A DNA stretch of 64,000 nucleotides from Salipiger abyssi (lineage in GTDB: Bacteria > Pseudomonadota > Alphaproteobacteria > Rhodobacterales > Rhodobacteraceae), in the NCBI RefSeq assembly GCF_001975705.1, contig NZ_CP015093.1, forward strand, positions 3,728,501 through 3,792,500. The letters run 5' to 3'. The notes under the pieces were generated by a model. The model was not told the origin of the DNA. It searched no databases and saw only the letters and a list, made by a program, of their open reading frames with translations. This document shows positions 57,299 to 64,000 of this stretch, piece by piece. The position numbers and the translations under genes are program-made. Numbering within the stretch: the first letter of the stretch is position 1; each line of letters begins with the position of its first letter.

Positions 57299-57994
57299 AT
57301 GAACACGCCCTTCGACGACAAACCGCGCAGGCCCGGCCTGCTGGCCTCCCTGCGCGCGAGCTTTCTCACCGGGCTTGTAGTGATCATGCCCGTGGGCCTG
57401 ACCATCTGGCTGATCTGGACGCTGTTCGGCTGGGTCGACGGGTTCGTGCTGCCGCTGATCCCGGCGCGGTTCAACCCGGAAGAGTATATCGGCATCAACC
57501 TGCGCGGCGTCGGCGTGATCTTTTTCCTGGTCTTCACCATCATGGTGGGCTGGGTCGCCAAGGGGCTGATCGGGCGCTCGCTGATCCGCTTTGCCGAAAG
57601 CCTCGTGGAACACACGCCGGTGGTGCGCTCGATCTATTCCGGCATCAAGCAGATCGCCGAGACGGTCTTTGCCCAGACCGAGCGCAGCTTCGACAAGGCC
57701 TGTCTGGTGCAGTATCCGCGCAAGGATATCTGGGCCATCGGCTTTATCTCGACCCAGGCCAAGGGCGAGGTGGCGCGGCGCGCGGAAACCATGGGCGATC
57801 TGGTTTCGGTCTTTGTGCCGACCACACCGAACCCGACCTCGGGCTTCCTGCTGTTCTTCCCCAAGGACGATGTGATCGAGCTCGATATGAGCATCGAGGA
57901 AGCGGCCAAGCTGGTGATCTCCGCCGGGCTGGTCTATCCGCCCGACCGCCCGGGCGGCAAACCCCGGGTCGAAGAGGTGCGGCAGGTGTCCTGA
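57299..57994 (+). CDS. DUF502 family membrane protein
   Basis: The 231-residue protein has two membrane helices near the N-terminus (LTGLVVIMPVGLTIWLIWTLFGW and GVGVIFFLVFTIMVGWVAKG) followed by the DUF502 soluble part (LVEHTPVVRSIYSGIKQIAETVF, LVQYPRKDIWAIGFIST, VFVPTTPNPTSGFLLFFPKDDVIELDMSIEEAAKLVISAG). The family's function is not known. It follows psuG after 80 bp on the same strand and may share its transcript. Confidence 0.9.
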   Translation: MNTPFDDKPRRPGLLASLRASFLTGLVVIMPVGLTIWLIWTLFGWVDGFVLPLIPARFNPEEYIGINLRGVGVIFFLVFTIMVGWVAKGLIGRSLIRFAESLVEHTPVVRSIYSGIKQIAETVFAQTERSFDKACLVQYPRKDIWAIGFISTQAKGEVARRAETMGDLVSVFVPTTPNPTSGFLLFFPKDDVIELDMSIEEAAKLVISAGLVYPPDRPGGKPRVEEVRQVS

Positions 57995-58090
57995 CCTGCC
58001 CGCCCGACGCAGGATCGCATCCCGGGCAATCTGCCCGTAAAAGATGCGGAGAAAACATTTTTTCGCCTCAGCCGCGCAGATATTCCGAAT

Positions 58091-58104
58091 TTGAGATAGA
58101 TCAA
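58091..58104 (+). promoter_or_regulatory. FNR/FnrL box upstream of the octaheme cytochrome
   Basis: TTGAGATAGATCAA matches the FNR consensus TTGAT-N4-ATCAA at nine of ten positions. A -10-like TATTCC at 58126-58131 would place the start of transcription near 58139 with the box centred at about -41.5, the class II activator position. The cytochrome gene starts 65 bp downstream. This points to induction when oxygen is low. Confidence 0.8.
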
Positions 58105-58168
58105 AGCCCGCCCTGCCCGCGATTGTATTCCATGATGTGAATGCCATCGAACGCGACGGGAGGAGACC

Positions 58169-59785
58169 ATGCGGCGCGTCCTGACAGCCCTTGCCCTGAT
58201 CGCCACCGCCGCCCCGGCGCTGGCTCAGCAATCCAGCGTGCCGGAGATCCCCGGCTCGGACAGCACGGCGGATCACTCGAAATTCGAAGTGCTCCAGAAG
58301 GCGTTCACCTCCGGCCCCGAGGTCACCGAAGCCTGCCTCTCCTGCCATACCGAGGCGGACGATCAGGTGATGCACTCGATCCATTTCAACTGGGAATTCG
58401 AGAACCCCAGGACCGGCGAGCTTCTTGGCAAGCGCAATGTCATCAATGCCTTCTGCGGCAACGTGGTGGGCAACGAGCCGCGCTGCACCTCGTGCCACGC
58501 GGGCTATGGCTGGGACGATATGCACCAGCCGCCACCGCAGCAGAGCACGGCGGTGGATTGCCTCGTCTGCCATGACCGCTCCGGCCAGTATACCAAGCTT
58601 GCCACCGGTGCCGGCCATCCGCCGATGGAGGCAAAGGGCAAGACCATCACCGGTGCCGATGCCTGGGCGGTGGATCTGTCCAAGGCTGCCATGTCGGTGG
58701 GCATGCCCGGGCGCGAGAATTGCGGCCAGTGCCATTTCTACGGTGGCGGCGGCGACAATGTGAAACACGGCGATCTCAGCTCGGCGCTGGTTATGCCGGA
58801 CGTGCACACGGATGTGCATATGTCGCCCGACGGTGCCAACATGGTCTGCACCGATTGCCACGTCACCGAGAAACATCAATGGGCTGGCTCGCGCTATGAT
58901 GTGCATGCCACCGACCCCGAGGGCACCGGCCGGCCCGGCGAGCGCCGCCGCGTCGCCACCTGCGAAAGCTGCCACGGCACCGAGCCGCATCCGGTCGATA
59001 TCAAGGGCATGAAGCTCAACGACCACACCGATGTGGTCGCCTGCCAGACCTGCCACATCCCCACCATGGCCAAGGGCGGCGTCGCCACCAAGACCTGGTG
59101 GGACTGGTCGACCGCCGGCAAGCGCGATGCCGACGGCAATGCCTATTCGGAGGAGGAGTTTGTCCAGTCCGACGGCAAACACCTGCACACCTATCTCTCG
59201 ATCAAGGGCGATTTCCGCTGGGAGGAAGAGGCACAGCCGATCTACGAATGGTTCGACGGTCAGGTCAGCTATGCCTCTGCCGCGCAGGGCGGCAAGATCG
59301 ACCCGACGCAACCGGTGGGCATCAACGAGATCGAAGGCGATGCGCATGACGGAAAGTCGCGCATCTGGCCCTTCAAGAAGATGGAAGGCCGTCAGGCTTA
59401 CGACTCGGGTAACGACACGCTGGTCTATTCCCATGTCTGGGGGCCGGACACCGACACCGCGCTCTGGACCAATCTCGACTGGGGCAAGGCCATCGCCGCG
59501 GGCATGAAAGCCGCCGGCAAGGAGTATTCCGGCGAATACGGCTTCATCGACACCTATATGTACTGGCCCACTACCCACATGGTCGCCCCCGCCTCCGAGG
59601 CGCTCGACTGCCAGTCCTGCCATGCCGAAGACGGGCGTCTGGCCAATATCGCCGGTGTCTTCATGCCCGGCACCGGAGGCAGCGCCATGGCCGGGCTGCT
59701 GGGCAAGATCCTCTTTGCGCTGGCGCTGCTGGGGGTTCTGGGCCACGCGCTGCTGCGCCTCTTCAGCCGGAAAGGAGAGCACTGA
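58169..59785 (+). CDS. octaheme c-type cytochrome, tetrathionate reductase (OTR) family
   Basis: The 538-residue protein has a signal peptide (MRRVLTALALIATAAPALAQ) and exactly eight CxxCH haem motifs at residues 56, 106, 131, 185, 227, 265, 292 and 481. A C-terminal membrane helix (GLLGKILFALALLGVLGHALLRLF) anchors it with the haems in the periplasm. The haem spacing, with a long gap before the last motif and a lysine-containing stretch before the fourth, fits octaheme tetrathionate reductase. Relatives reduce tetrathionate, nitrite or hydroxylamine, so the substrate is open. The next gene, a cytochrome b, overlaps its stop by 1 bp. Confidence 0.9.
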   Translation: MRRVLTALALIATAAPALAQQSSVPEIPGSDSTADHSKFEVLQKAFTSGPEVTEACLSCHTEADDQVMHSIHFNWEFENPRTGELLGKRNVINAFCGNVVGNEPRCTSCHAGYGWDDMHQPPPQQSTAVDCLVCHDRSGQYTKLATGAGHPPMEAKGKTITGADAWAVDLSKAAMSVGMPGRENCGQCHFYGGGGDNVKHGDLSSALVMPDVHTDVHMSPDGANMVCTDCHVTEKHQWAGSRYDVHATDPEGTGRPGERRRVATCESCHGTEPHPVDIKGMKLNDHTDVVACQTCHIPTMAKGGVATKTWWDWSTAGKRDADGNAYSEEEFVQSDGKHLHTYLSIKGDFRWEEEAQPIYEWFDGQVSYASAAQGGKIDPTQPVGINEIEGDAHDGKSRIWPFKKMEGRQAYDSGNDTLVYSHVWGPDTDTALWTNLDWGKAIAAGMKAAGKEYSGEYGFIDTYMYWPTTHMVAPASEALDCQSCHAEDGRLANIAGVFMPGTGGSAMAGLLGKILFALALLGVLGHALLRLFSRKGEH

Positions 59786-60441
59786 TGTCGAGCCGCATGG
59801 TCAAGGTCTATCCGCGCTTTGAGCGGCTCTGGCACTGGACGCAAATGACGCTGATCTTCGTGCTGCTCTTCACCGGCATGGGGCTGAACGGGGTGCATGG
59901 GCTGCTGCCCTTCGGGCCTGCGGTGATGCTGCACACGATCGCGGCGCTGGTGCTGCTCTGCGTGTGGATATTCGCCACCTTCTGGCTCTTCACCACCGGC
60001 ACCTGGCGGCAGTTCATCCCGAAGATGCGCGGCATGACCAAGGTGGCGCGGTTCTATGCCTGGGGGATCTTCAGGGGCGAGAAACACCCCTATCACAAGC
60101 TGCTCTGGCGCAAGCACAACCCGCTTCAGGCGATCACCTATTTCGGGCTGAAGATCCTGGTGTTTCCGGCGATCTGGATCACCGGCATCCTCTATCTGAC
60201 CTACAATCTCTGGGAAGAGGTGCCGAACGCCACGCTGTGGCTGACGGTGATCGCCAACCTGCATGTGCTGGCGGCCTGGGTCATCGCCTCCTTCGTGGTG
60301 GTGCATGTCTATCTGCTGACCGTCGGCCACGGCTTTCGCCAGCATGTGGCGCCCATGGTCACCGGCTATGACTGCATCGACCTGACGCCCGAGCAGGAAG
60401 CCTATCTCGAGACAAACGAACCCTGGCGGCTCCAGTCCTGA
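59785..60441 (+). CDS. cytochrome b561-type membrane subunit
   Basis: The 218-residue protein has four to five membrane helices with histidines placed for two b haems: ERLWHWTQMTLIFVLLFTGMGLNG, VMLHTIAALVLLCVWIFATFWLF, and LWLTVIANLHVLAAWVIASFVVVHVYLLTVGH. It resembles the cytochrome b subunits that take electrons from quinol. The 1-bp overlap with the octaheme gene implies a complex passing electrons from the quinol pool to the periplasmic octaheme protein. Confidence 0.88.
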   Translation: MSSRMVKVYPRFERLWHWTQMTLIFVLLFTGMGLNGVHGLLPFGPAVMLHTIAALVLLCVWIFATFWLFTTGTWRQFIPKMRGMTKVARFYAWGIFRGEKHPYHKLLWRKHNPLQAITYFGLKILVFPAIWITGILYLTYNLWEEVPNATLWLTVIANLHVLAAWVIASFVVVHVYLLTVGHGFRQHVAPMVTGYDCIDLTPEQEAYLETNEPWRLQS

Positions 60442-60474
60442 CGGGCTGATTTTCCCTCCTGAGCCGCCAGCCCT

Positions 60475-60509
60475 CGCCGCGCCGGACCCCAAACCGGCGC
60501 GGCGCTTTT
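60475..60509 (+). terminator. rho-independent terminator after the cytochrome operon
   Basis: CGCCGCGCCGG (60475-60485) pairs perfectly with CCGGCGCGGCG (60494-60504) around ACCCCAAA and is followed by CTTTT. It lies 33 bp after the cytochrome b stop. Confidence 0.88.
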
Positions 60510-60569
60510 GTCTGGAGAAGCAATGCGTTGCCGCCAAAACCTGGCGGCTCACACAAGCGCAACACAAGT

Positions 60570-60752
60570 CGGGCCAGCGGCTGCCCGTGGGCTGCCGCAC
60601 CGAGTTTGGAATCCCTCGATTTATCCCAGCCAAATCCGAAAGACCTCGCAGCGCAACACTTGCGTCATCAAAGCGGCAGCCCGTCACGCCACAGGCGTGC
60701 CAACTATGATCGGCGCACCTCTGGTGCGACGGAACGGGCAGCCGCTGGCCCG
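60570..60752. repeat. 183-bp element with long terminal inverted repeats
   Basis: A perfect 19-bp inverted repeat, CGGGCCAGCGGCTGCCCGT at 60570-60588 and its complement at 60734-60752, bounds 145 bp without a gene. Pairing continues imperfectly inward (GCCGCACC / GGTGCGAC). It could be a small non-autonomous element or a large RNA hairpin. No target-site duplication was found by eye. Confidence 0.55.
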
Positions 60753-60828
60753 GCGGGCTACGCCCTTGATTCCGGGCCACGAGCGCGGGGATTGAGGGAA
60801 GACAGAAGTCGCCGCCGGACCAAGCGAC

Positions 60829-60860
60829 GAGGCCCCGGATCAAGTCCGGGGCGGGGCCTC
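60829..60860. repeat. dispersed palindromic repeat, second copy
   Basis: The block GAGGCCCCGGATCAAGTCCG and the following GGGCGGGG repeat the sequence at 49672-49699 with one difference. The core CCCCGGA-TCAAG-TCCGGGG is itself a hairpin. Its presence in two unrelated spacers marks it as a dispersed intergenic repeat. Confidence 0.65.
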
Positions 60861-61030
60861 CTGAGCGGCGGGCCAGGGGTGCCGGTGACGCAAGCGTCGC
60901 GGCTTGTCCTGCCCGTTTGGTCCGCAAACCGCCCGGGATCGCCGGTGGCGACGCAGCCGCCCCTACCCAACACGTGCAACCTATGAGAGCATGGGCCCAT
61001 AGTTCCAGTTCATTTCACGAGGCACAAGCC

Positions 61031-62068
61031 ATGCTCCCTCCGTTCCTGCCCCGCCTCGCCGTGCTGCTGACCCTCGCGCTGCCCACCGCCGCCCCGGCGC
61101 TCGAACGCATCTCGGCCTTTGGCGACAATCCCGGTGACCTCGCCATGTGGATCCACCGCCCCGAGGGCCATGAGGGCGCCACGCCCCTTGTCGTCGCCTT
61201 GCATGGCTGCACCATGAGCGCCGAGAGTTTCGACGACGAGACGGGGCTCACCGCGCTCGCCGATGCGCAGGGGCTGATGCTGCTCTTTCCCGAGCAGACC
61301 GAGGAGAACCAGCCGCGCAAATGTTTTCGCTGGTATGACGAGGCCGACAACCGCCCGGGCGACGGCGAAAGCGCCTCGATCCGCAACATGATCGACCATC
61401 TGCTCGACAGCGAGGATATCGACCGGTCGCAGATCTTCGTCATGGGCCTTTCCGCCGGCGGCGCGATGTCGGCGGCGTTGATGGCGAATTACCCCGATCT
61501 CTTCGCCGGGGGCGCCATCGTCGCCGGGCTGCCCTATGACTGCAACCGCCCGCGCTCGTTCTTCACCTATGCGGTCTGGCAATACTGGCGGATGATGCGC
61601 CACGTTCAGGGCGGCACCTATGACGGCTGGGACGCCTCCTATGCCTGCGGGATCATTCCGCCCAACACGGCGGTCGACCGCGCGCCCGACGACTGGGCGC
61701 GCTATGTCGCGGAGCTCCACGACAGCGCGCCGGCAGGCTGGCCACGCGTGTCGATCTGGCAGGGGGAGGAGGACGAAACCGTCGATCCCGACAATCTCGA
61801 AGAGCTCGCCGACCAATGGACGGCGCTTCACGGGCTCGACCCGGAAGCCCCCGATGCGGAGGAGATGATCGCGGGCGCCACCCGCAAGCGTTATCTCGAC
61901 ACCCGGGGCGTGATCCAGGTCGAAACCTGGGATCTGCCCACCCTGCCCCATGCGGTGCCCGTCGACGAGGATGGCGCGCCCGCCTGCGGGATCGCGGACG
62001 GCGCCTATATGGAGGAGGGCGAGATCTGCGCGGTGCGCGAGATCGCGCGGTTCTGGGGGCTGCTCTGA
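61031..62068 (+). CDS. secreted PHB-depolymerase-like / feruloyl esterase-type hydrolase
   Basis: From ATG 61031 the product is 345 residues with a signal peptide (MLPPFLPRLAVLLTLALPTAAPALE). It is an alpha/beta hydrolase of the esterase PHB depolymerase type: TPLVVALHGCTMSAESFDDETGLTALADAQGLMLLFPEQ (oxyanion HGC), the nucleophile elbow FVMGLSAGGAMSAALMANYPDLFAGGAIVAGLP, and a late histidine in DLPTLPHAVPVD. Substrates in the family include poly-hydroxybutyrate and feruloyl esters, so the target is open. ATG further upstream (60917) would bury the signal peptide. Confidence 0.87.
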   Translation: MLPPFLPRLAVLLTLALPTAAPALERISAFGDNPGDLAMWIHRPEGHEGATPLVVALHGCTMSAESFDDETGLTALADAQGLMLLFPEQTEENQPRKCFRWYDEADNRPGDGESASIRNMIDHLLDSEDIDRSQIFVMGLSAGGAMSAALMANYPDLFAGGAIVAGLPYDCNRPRSFFTYAVWQYWRMMRHVQGGTYDGWDASYACGIIPPNTAVDRAPDDWARYVAELHDSAPAGWPRVSIWQGEEDETVDPDNLEELADQWTALHGLDPEAPDAEEMIAGATRKRYLDTRGVIQVETWDLPTLPHAVPVDEDGAPACGIADGAYMEEGEICAVREIARFWGLL

Positions 62069-62083
62069 CGCAGCCCCCGCCGC

Positions 62084-62341
62084 TCATCGGTTGTCGAGCT
62101 GGGCGCGCACGCTTGCCAGCCCGGCGCGGGTGATGCGGTAGGGCCGCCCGCCCTGCGAGCGGATCAGCCGGCGTTTGCGCAGACGGTCGAAGACCGGCAG
62201 CGTGCAGTCGGTCAGAACGTGACCTTCGCGGGTAAAGCAGGTCACCTCAAAGACCTTGCCGTTTTCGGCGCGTTCGAACTGAATCGCGCCACCCTGCGCC
62301 AGCGCGTGCAGCACGCGCTGTTCGTGTTTCGAGATATTCAT
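62084..62341 (-). CDS. yjhX: YjhX family protein (UPF0386)
   Basis: The 85-residue protein begins [18 protein letters not shown] and ends [20 protein letters not shown], with [26 protein letters not shown] in the middle, a clear match to YjhX from memory. The E. coli member is reported as a toxin with antitoxin YjhQ (an acetyltransferase-like protein). No GNAT gene is adjacent here, so a toxin role is doubtful. The fold is winged-helix-like and could bind nucleic acid. Confidence 0.9.
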   Translation of the reverse strand: MNISKHEQRVLHALAQGGAIQFERAENGKVFEVTCFTREGHVLTDCTLPVFDRLRKRRLIRSQGGRPYRITRAGLASVRAQLDNR

Positions 62342-62414
62342 GGAGATGTTCCGGAGAGAAAACGCAAAGCGTCGCTCCGTCCGGCCATCGCGCGGACGGG
62401 GCTTTGGGTTTACT

Positions 62415-62446
62415 GTCCCGCAGCGCGGGACATGCGGCTTGCCGCA
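62415..62446. other. two adjacent hairpins upstream of yjhX
   Basis: GTCCCGC-AGC-GCGGGAC (62415-62431) and TGCGGC-TT-GCCGCA (62433-62446) are perfect hairpins in the 235-bp spacer between the patatin 3' end and yjhX. They may terminate the patatin transcript. There is no T-run. Confidence 0.45.
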
Positions 62447-62576
62447 ATCTCCAACATCAAGGCTCCATCATTCGGGCCGTTGGCCCGTTGGTCTGAAACC
62501 AAAATAGACACGCAGCAGCGCCGGATCAACCGCGCCGCGTCAGTCCCTGCGCCGATTGTGTCGCCGGGGCCGCAGC

Positions 62577-63611
62577 CTACGCGAACATCTGACGCAGATC
62601 GGCGGTCTGTTTCTCGCCCAGATGCTCGTGGTGATCGGTGAGGAAGGCCCCCGCCGCGCGCCGCCCGGCCTGCTTGAGCTGCGCGATGACCGAGGGCAGC
62701 GGCACCGTCTTGGTGGCCACCGACAGCTCGTTCATCAGCGTATCGTCGGCGATCATATGCACCCGCAGCTTCTTCATCGAGCCCTCCTTGACCATGCCGG
62801 CCTCAAGCAGGCGCTGCACGAATTCGATGGCGCGCAGCTCGCGCAGGAGCGAAGCGTTGAAACTGATCTCGTTGATGCGGTTCTGGATCTCCGGCGGCGT
62901 CACCGGCACAGCTTCGCGATCGAGCGGGTTGATGTTGACGATCACCAGATCCTGCGGCAGCTCGGGCTTGAACAGCGGGAACAGCGCCGGGTTGCCGGTA
63001 TAGCCGCCGTCCCAGAACGCCTCTGTCACGCCGGTCTGCGGATCCTCCAGCTCCACCGCCTGGAACAGAGTCGGCAGACAGGCGGAGGCGAGGATCGCGC
63101 CGGGGCAGAGCTTGTCGCCCTCGAAGATGCGCACCTTGCCGTCGCGCACCGAGGTGGCGCAGACAAAGAACTCCGGCCCCTCATGGGCGCAGATCGTGCC
63201 GAAATCGAGCTTGTCGACGATCCGTTGCAGCGGGTTCTGGTAGAGCGGCCCCCAGGCATAGGGCGACAGCATGCGGGTGACACTTTCGCCCGCCGCATAG
63301 GGCAGCGAATACTGCACCGCACGGCTGACCATGCCGGGATCGGGCAGCCAGGCATGCATCCAGTCCGGCACCGACATGTCGCGCAGCCCGGCGATCTCGT
63401 GCCAGACCCAGTCGAGCATCTCGCGCGCGCCCTCGCGCCCCCCGCGCACCAGCCCGGCCTTGAGCGCGGCGCCGTTGAGCGCCCCCGCCGAGGTGCCCGA
63501 GATCGCGGCGATCTCGATCTCCTCGTCTTCCAGCAGCCGGTCGAGCACTCCCCAGGTAAAGGCGCCATGCGCGCCGCCGCCCTGAAGCGCCAGATTGATG
63601 CGCTTGGTCAT
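62577..63611 (-). CDS. patatin-like phospholipase family protein
   Basis: The 344-residue protein has the patatin catalytic features: the oxyanion loop GGGAHG (residues 11-16), the nucleophile elbow GTSAG with Ser41, and the dyad aspartate in FWDGGYTGN near residue 213. Patatins hydrolyse acyl esters of lipids; relatives next to 3-hydroxybutyrate dehydrogenase are often annotated as PHB depolymerases. It has no signal peptide, so it acts in the cytoplasm. It is probably co-transcribed with the dehydrogenase that starts outside the window. Confidence 0.9.
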   Translation of the reverse strand: MTKRINLALQGGGAHGAFTWGVLDRLLEDEEIEIAAISGTSAGALNGAALKAGLVRGGREGAREMLDWVWHEIAGLRDMSVPDWMHAWLPDPGMVSRAVQYSLPYAAGESVTRMLSPYAWGPLYQNPLQRIVDKLDFGTICAHEGPEFFVCATSVRDGKVRIFEGDKLCPGAILASACLPTLFQAVELEDPQTGVTEAFWDGGYTGNPALFPLFKPELPQDLVIVNINPLDREAVPVTPPEIQNRINEISFNASLLRELRAIEFVQRLLEAGMVKEGSMKKLRVHMIADDTLMNELSVATKTVPLPSVIAQLKQAGRRAAGAFLTDHHEHLGEKQTADLRQMFA

Positions 63612-63650
63612 GATCCGTCCTCACACAAGTTGACCCGGCGCAGAATGATT

Positions 63651-63678
63651 GCGGCATCGCGCACGACCGCGATGCCGC
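63651..63678. other. intercistronic hairpin between bdhA and the patatin gene
   Basis: GCGGCATCGCG (63651-63661) pairs perfectly with CGCGATGCCGC (63668-63678) around CACGAC in the 91-bp gap. With no T-run it is more likely a processing or stability element than a full terminator. Confidence 0.5.
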
Positions 63679-63702
63679 ATCGGGCCGGGTCTGTTTCGCC
63701 GA

Positions 63703-64000
63703 TTAGAGCGCCGTCCAGCCACCATCCACGGAAATGGTCGTGCCGGTGATCTGCTCGGCCGCGTCCGAGCACAGGAACACGGCCGTGCCGCCGATCTGCT
63801 CGGTGGTGGCGAATTCCTTGGAGGGCTGGCGGGCCAGGATGACCTGCTCGATCGCCTCTTCCTCGGTCATGTTGTATTCCTTGGCGGTGTCGGGGATCTG
63901 CGCCTCGACCAGCGGGGTTTTCACATAGCCGGGGCAGATCGCGTTGGCGGTGATCGGCTCTTTGGCGGTCTCCAGCGCCACCACCTTGGTCATGCCCACG
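63703..64000 (-). CDS. bdhA: 3-hydroxybutyrate dehydrogenase (SDR), C-terminal part
   Basis: Only the last 99 codons are inside the window; the frame continues beyond position 64000. The sequence GMTKVVALETAKEPITANAICPGYVKTPLVEAQIP, then EQVILARQPSKEFATTEQIGGTAVFLCSDAAEQITGTTISVDGGWTAL, is typical of D-3-hydroxybutyrate dehydrogenase of the short-chain dehydrogenase family. It interconverts 3-hydroxybutyrate and acetoacetate. The catalytic Tyr and Lys and the NAD-binding motif lie outside. Confidence 0.9.
   Translation of the reverse strand, partial: VGMTKVVALETAKEPITANAICPGYVKTPLVEAQIPDTAKEYNMTEEEAIEQVILARQPSKEFATTEQIGGTAVFLCSDAAEQITGTTISVDGGWTAL

Noticed and set aside
57278..59782. Long minus-strand frame across DUF502 and the octaheme cytochrome
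   Set aside because: It runs across two real plus-strand genes and the FNR box, and shows no motif.

Overview
The window is high-GC DNA, densely packed with ordinary bacterial chromosomal genes. It most likely comes from an alphaproteobacterium of the Rhodobacteraceae/Roseobacteraceae group, probably marine or salt-tolerant. Supporting content: a class II (B12-dependent) NrdJ, a cadherin-like protein ending in a Hint domain, a pstSCAB-phoU-phoB cluster with a separate phoR, a PstA with the long N-terminal extension seen in this group, a YjhX-family protein, polyhydroxybutyrate-type metabolism and a glucosylglycerol-type compatible-solute operon. The species is an inference. I see no rRNA, CRISPR array, insertion sequence or prophage. 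One tRNA (Pro, UGG) is present.

Region by region. 1-4.2 kb: tail of a GH13 sugar phosphorylase, a large Hint protein and a methyltransferase. 4.2-10.3 kb: trpE, a PpiD-like periplasmic chaperone and an aminotransferase on the minus strand, then an HxlR regulator divergent from a QorB-like quinone reductase. 10.3-13.6 kb: gpt and fabI, pdxH, a double cold-shock protein, a DUF192 protein and tRNA-Pro. 14.3-18.5 kb: nrdJ followed by a low-GC ImmA/IrrE-type peptidase. 18.6-20.8 kb: an acyl-CoA ligase divergent from an XRE-cupin regulator. 20.8-27.9 kb: a branched-chain amino acid (Liv) ABC transporter operon interrupted by three small secreted proteins of unknown function. 28-32.4 kb: a sugar dehydrogenase, a GlxA-type regulator, class II DAHP synthase and a GNAT enzyme.

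32.4-37.3 kb: gpsA, a HAD phosphatase and ggpS form a tight operon that would make glucosylglycerol, divergent from galU. 37.4-41 kb: a PAS protein, yicC, gmk, a gamma-carbonic anhydrase and a zinc-ribbon protein. 41.3-49.5 kb: the phosphate regulon, phoR then pstS-pstC-pstA-pstB-phoU-phoB, with a Pho box of three 11-bp-phased repeats and an intercistronic hairpin after pstS. 49.5-52.2 kb: a repeat-rich spacer, a helix-hairpin-helix protein with a histone-like lysine tail, then rpsB-tsf. 52.6-54.8 kb: a LuxR solo overlapping aroQ, a DedA-type protein and a small membrane protein. 55.4-58 kb: pseudouridine catabolism (psuK-psuG) and a DUF502 protein. 58.1-60.4 kb: an octaheme cytochrome c and its cytochrome b partner behind an FNR-type box. 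60.4-64 kb: a repeat-bearing spacer, a PHB-depolymerase-like esterase, a YjhX-family protein, a patatin lipase and the end of 3-hydroxybutyrate dehydrogenase.

Most worth a second look: the octaheme cytochrome/cytochrome b pair under likely FnrL control, the orphan secreted proteins inside the Liv operon, the split glucosylglycerol operon with operator-like dyads, the LuxR solo lacking the canonical aspartate of the ligand pocket, and a predicted three-way RNA junction that contains the phoB stop codon.
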